Below, in pieces: positions 31,064 to 33,201 of a stretch of 33,201 nucleotides of DNA. A model generated the notes under the pieces. The model was not told where the DNA came from, ran no database searches, and saw nothing but the letters and a program-made list of their open reading frames with translations. Position numbers and translations under genes: made by a program. The stretch is from Thermogemmatispora sp. Its GTDB lineage: Bacteria; Chloroflexota; Ktedonobacteria; Ktedonobacterales; Ktedonobacteraceae. Location: the NCBI RefSeq assembly GCF_019683755.1, contig NZ_JADGHT010000010.1, positions 1-33,201 of the forward strand, given 5' to 3'. Numbering within the stretch: the stretch's first letter is position 1; every line of letters begins with the position of its first letter.

Positions 31064-33070
31064 TCAGGCACCGGCAGGAGTTTCACGCAGCAAGCGCGTG
31101 AGGCGACCGACGATATCGTAGCGTCGGTAAGAGGGAAGCAAATAGACACCCTGGACGAGGTCACGCGCCTCCATCAGCAACTCCTGCGCAAGGCGCAAGC
31201 CCTCCTCCGTCCCCTGGTCGCCTGCGGCGCGCATGCGCTCGCGCACCCGCTCAGGAATGGTGACGCCGGCGACCTCATTGTGAAGGAATTCGGCGTGGCG
31301 CCAGCTATGCAGGGGAATGCAGCCGAGAATAATGGGGACCGGTGGCTTGCCAACGCGCTTAAGGAAGCGCTCCAAAGGAGCCAGCTCATAGATGGGCTGG
31401 GTCATGATAAAGTGCGCCCCGGCCTCCAACTTGCGATAGTACTTCTCAATCTCACGCTCGGCCTCCTCCTCGCTCATATTGAGATTGAGCGCCGCCCCAA
31501 TGTGGAAAGAGGCTTTGGCGCCGATCGAGCCGCCGGCGGCATCATGTCCCTCGTTCATACCACGCAGGATACGGATCAGTCCAACCGAATCGACATCCCA
31601 AACGCCCGTCGTATTGGGATAGTCGCCCACGCGTAGCGGATCGCCCGTCAACGCCAGAATATTGCGCAGTCCCAGAGCATGAGCACCGAGCAACTCGGCC
31701 TGCAGCGCCATCAAATTGCGATCGCGCGTTGTAAAGTGAATGATTGTCTCTATGCCTAGGTGATCCTGGATGAGGCGCGCCAGGGCGATGCAGCTCATGC
31801 GCACGCGGGCCAGAGGGCTATCAGCAATGTTGATGCAGTCCACGCCATCGCGCTGGAGCTGAGCAGCCCCTGCCAAAATCTTGGAAGGATTGAGGCCCAT
31901 CGGCGGGTCTAATTCGACACTGATGACGAATTCGCCAGCCTCTAACTTCTGCTGCAGACGGGTCTTACTTCCCTCTTGGGGCAAAATGACCTCTTCTTCA
32001 GGCAGTGTACCGATGGGAGGACGACGCTCGCTGCGCACCTGAATCAACGACGGGGCCGACCGGCTCCTTTCCGCTCCCTGGGTAGGCGCAGGCGTGCCGT
32101 TCTGCTGGCCGGCACCTTCCGGCAGGCTCGCGCCTCCACCACCGCGCCCATAGTGGGTATCAAGCGCCCTACGCATAGCCTCGATATGGCGCGGTGTAGT
32201 TCCACAGCAGCCTCCAATGAGCCGTACCCCAGCCTGAGCGAAGCGCAGAGCGTAGTCAGCAAAGTAGTCAGGCGTCGAGACATAAAAGAAGCGATTGCCG
32301 ATGCGGGTCGGCAAGCCAGCATTAGGCTGAGCCGAAAAAAGCGGAGGTCGCCTCCCTTGCAGCTCAGCGCTCTGGATCTCCCCCGCCAGGGCAGCAATCA
32401 TCTCCTGCAAGGCCTCCAGTGTCATTGCCGGCCCAACGCAGCAATTGGCCCCCATGACATCTACTCCCAGCTCATAGAGTTCTCGCGCGACACTGGCCGC
32501 CGACTGACCGGAGAGCGTGCGCCCATCTTCATAGAAGCTGACTTGTGCCACGATCGGCAATCCACCGACCTCCTGAGCTGCCAGAATGGCCTGCCGCAGC
32601 TCGGCCAGACTGGTAAAGGTCTCCAAAATCAGCAGCTCGGCCCCCCCCTCCTGGAGGGCCTCGATCTGCTCGCGAAAAGCGGCCCGCACTTCGCTGAGCC
32701 TCCCTGTCTCAGGAGCCTGGAGTGGCTGGCCGCTTGGTCCAACCGCGCCAGCGATAAAGACGGGCAAGCCGACGATCTCGCGAGCCTCGATCGCCCGGCG
32801 CACCCCCTGAAAGTTGATTTCGCGGACGCGATCCTCCAGATTGTAGGCAGCCAGACGCAGGCGATTGGCACCAAAGGTATTGGTCTCAATGATCTGGGCT
32901 CCGGCGCTGATGTATTCGCGATGGATGCCCTGAATCAGCTCCGGGCGCGTCACATTGAGCAAGTCAAAACATTGCTCGTAGGGCACGCCCCGCGCGTAGA
33001 GCAGGGTGCCCATTGCTCCGTCACACAGCAACGGGCCCTGTCGCAATCGCTCCAACAATACATGTTCCAT
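31064..33070 (-). CDS. Bifunctional homocysteine S-methyltransferase / methylenetetrahydrofolate reductase
   Basis: A 668-residue fusion. Residues 1 to about 305 are a zinc-dependent homocysteine methyltransferase barrel (LLCDGAMGTLLYARG at 15-29), with zinc ligands Cys210 in GANCC and Cys288-Cys289 in GGCCGTTPRH. A low-complexity linker (about 308-360) follows. Residues from about 375 form an FAD-dependent MTHFR barrel: FVISVELDPP, NIADSPLARVRMS, ALTGDPLRVGDYP, GAHFIMTQPIYE. Together they would reduce methylene-THF and methylate homocysteine to methionine, although which methyl donor the first domain uses is not shown by sequence. The ATG at 33070 (MEHVLLERL) fits the family; a TTG at 33103 would add 11 residues. 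The 154-bp space to the next gene holds the inverted-repeat terminator. Confidence 0.95.
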   Translation of the reverse strand: MEHVLLERLRQGPLLCDGAMGTLLYARGVPYEQCFDLLNVTRPELIQGIHREYISAGAQIIETNTFGANRLRLAAYNLEDRVREINFQGVRRAIEAREIVGLPVFIAGAVGPSGQPLQAPETGRLSEVRAAFREQIEALQEGGAELLILETFTSLAELRQAILAAQEVGGLPIVAQVSFYEDGRTLSGQSAASVARELYELGVDVMGANCCVGPAMTLEALQEMIAALAGEIQSAELQGRRPPLFSAQPNAGLPTRIGNRFFYVSTPDYFADYALRFAQAGVRLIGGCCGTTPRHIEAMRRALDTHYGRGGGGASLPEGAGQQNGTPAPTQGAERSRSAPSLIQVRSERRPPIGTLPEEEVILPQEGSKTRLQQKLEAGEFVISVELDPPMGLNPSKILAGAAQLQRDGVDCINIADSPLARVRMSCIALARLIQDHLGIETIIHFTTRDRNLMALQAELLGAHALGLRNILALTGDPLRVGDYPNTTGVWDVDSVGLIRILRGMNEGHDAAGGSIGAKASFHIGAALNLNMSEEEAEREIEKYYRKLEAGAHFIMTQPIYELAPLERFLKRVGKPPVPIILGCIPLHSWRHAEFLHNEVAGVTIPERVRERMRAAGDQGTEEGLRLAQELLMEARDLVQGVYLLPSYRRYDIVGRLTRLLRETPAGA

Positions 33071-33127
33071 AATAACAGACCACTCCACCGGCGATACTGG
33101 CAATTGAGTTCACTACGTTGTCCTTTT

Positions 33128-33133
33128 ATTGTA
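33128..33133 (-). promoter_or_regulatory. Possible -10 element of the methyltransferase/MTHFR gene
   Basis: TACAAT on the minus strand, about 58 bases before the ATG. No good -35 lies at 16-18 bp, so the call is weak. I see no SAM riboswitch in the leader. Confidence 0.35.
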
Positions 33134-33201
33134 CTCCCTCTCTGGCCCCTTCTTCTAGAGTGGAGACGCCTCCCAAGGGCAGGCTGGCCGCGAGATAGGC
33201 G

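Overview
This window is GC-rich chromosomal DNA from a bacterium. The gene set fits a member of the Chloroflexota, most likely a Ktedonobacteria/Thermogemmatispora-like organism. That is an inference from protein style: a class II ribonucleotide reductase with inteins, a K+-independent membrane pyrophosphatase, a bifunctional homocysteine methyltransferase/MTHFR, and leucine-degradation carboxylase subunits. It was not checked against any database. I see no phage, IS element, CRISPR array or plasmid functions. The window is mostly housekeeping and metabolic genes with unusually readable regulatory sites.

Layout. 134-2386 (+) is the proton-pumping pyrophosphatase. 2865-7466 (-) is the B12-dependent ribonucleotide reductase nrdJ, split by two inteins. 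A 480-bp divergent region follows, with an nrdJ promoter and two NrdR-type boxes. 7947-12107 (+) holds a CinA-like protein, an Nramp-like metal transporter and a site-2 protease. 12159-19517 (-) holds a small unknown ORF, a 3-hydroxyisobutyrate dehydrogenase-type enzyme, both subunits of a methylcrotonyl-CoA carboxylase (liuD, liuB), a methylglutaconyl-CoA hydratase-like protein (liuC) and corA. 19719-20675 (-) is a thioredoxin-fold/DUF4395 membrane pair. 21082-21152 (+) is tRNA-Gln(TTG). 21400-24356 (+) is glmU plus a CNNM/CorC-type transporter. 24675-25610 (+) is HMG-CoA lyase, and 25719-26324 (+) is a small membrane protein. 26911-28326 (-) is an S41 peptidase, 29122-29814 (-) is infC, 30589-30909 (+) is an unknown small gene, and 31064-33070 (-) is homocysteine methyltransferase/MTHFR.

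How the genes work together. liuB, liuC, liuD and HMG-CoA lyase cover the steps of leucine breakdown from 3-methylcrotonyl-CoA to acetoacetate plus acetyl-CoA. The isovaleryl-CoA dehydrogenase is not in the window. The 3-hydroxyisobutyrate dehydrogenase-type gene could add a valine step. CorA, the CNNM/CorC protein and the atypical Nramp protein all plausibly concern divalent cations, especially Mg2+.

Most interesting points: two inteins placed exactly before two catalytic cysteines of NrdJ, both with decayed homing-endonuclease motifs; tandem NrdR boxes 31 bp apart upstream of nrdJ; an infC gene that can only start at an AUU codon; an S41 protease with threonine where the catalytic lysine should be; an Nramp protein lacking the usual Asn and Met metal ligands; and a strong terminator-like hairpin inside the 5' end of its ORF.
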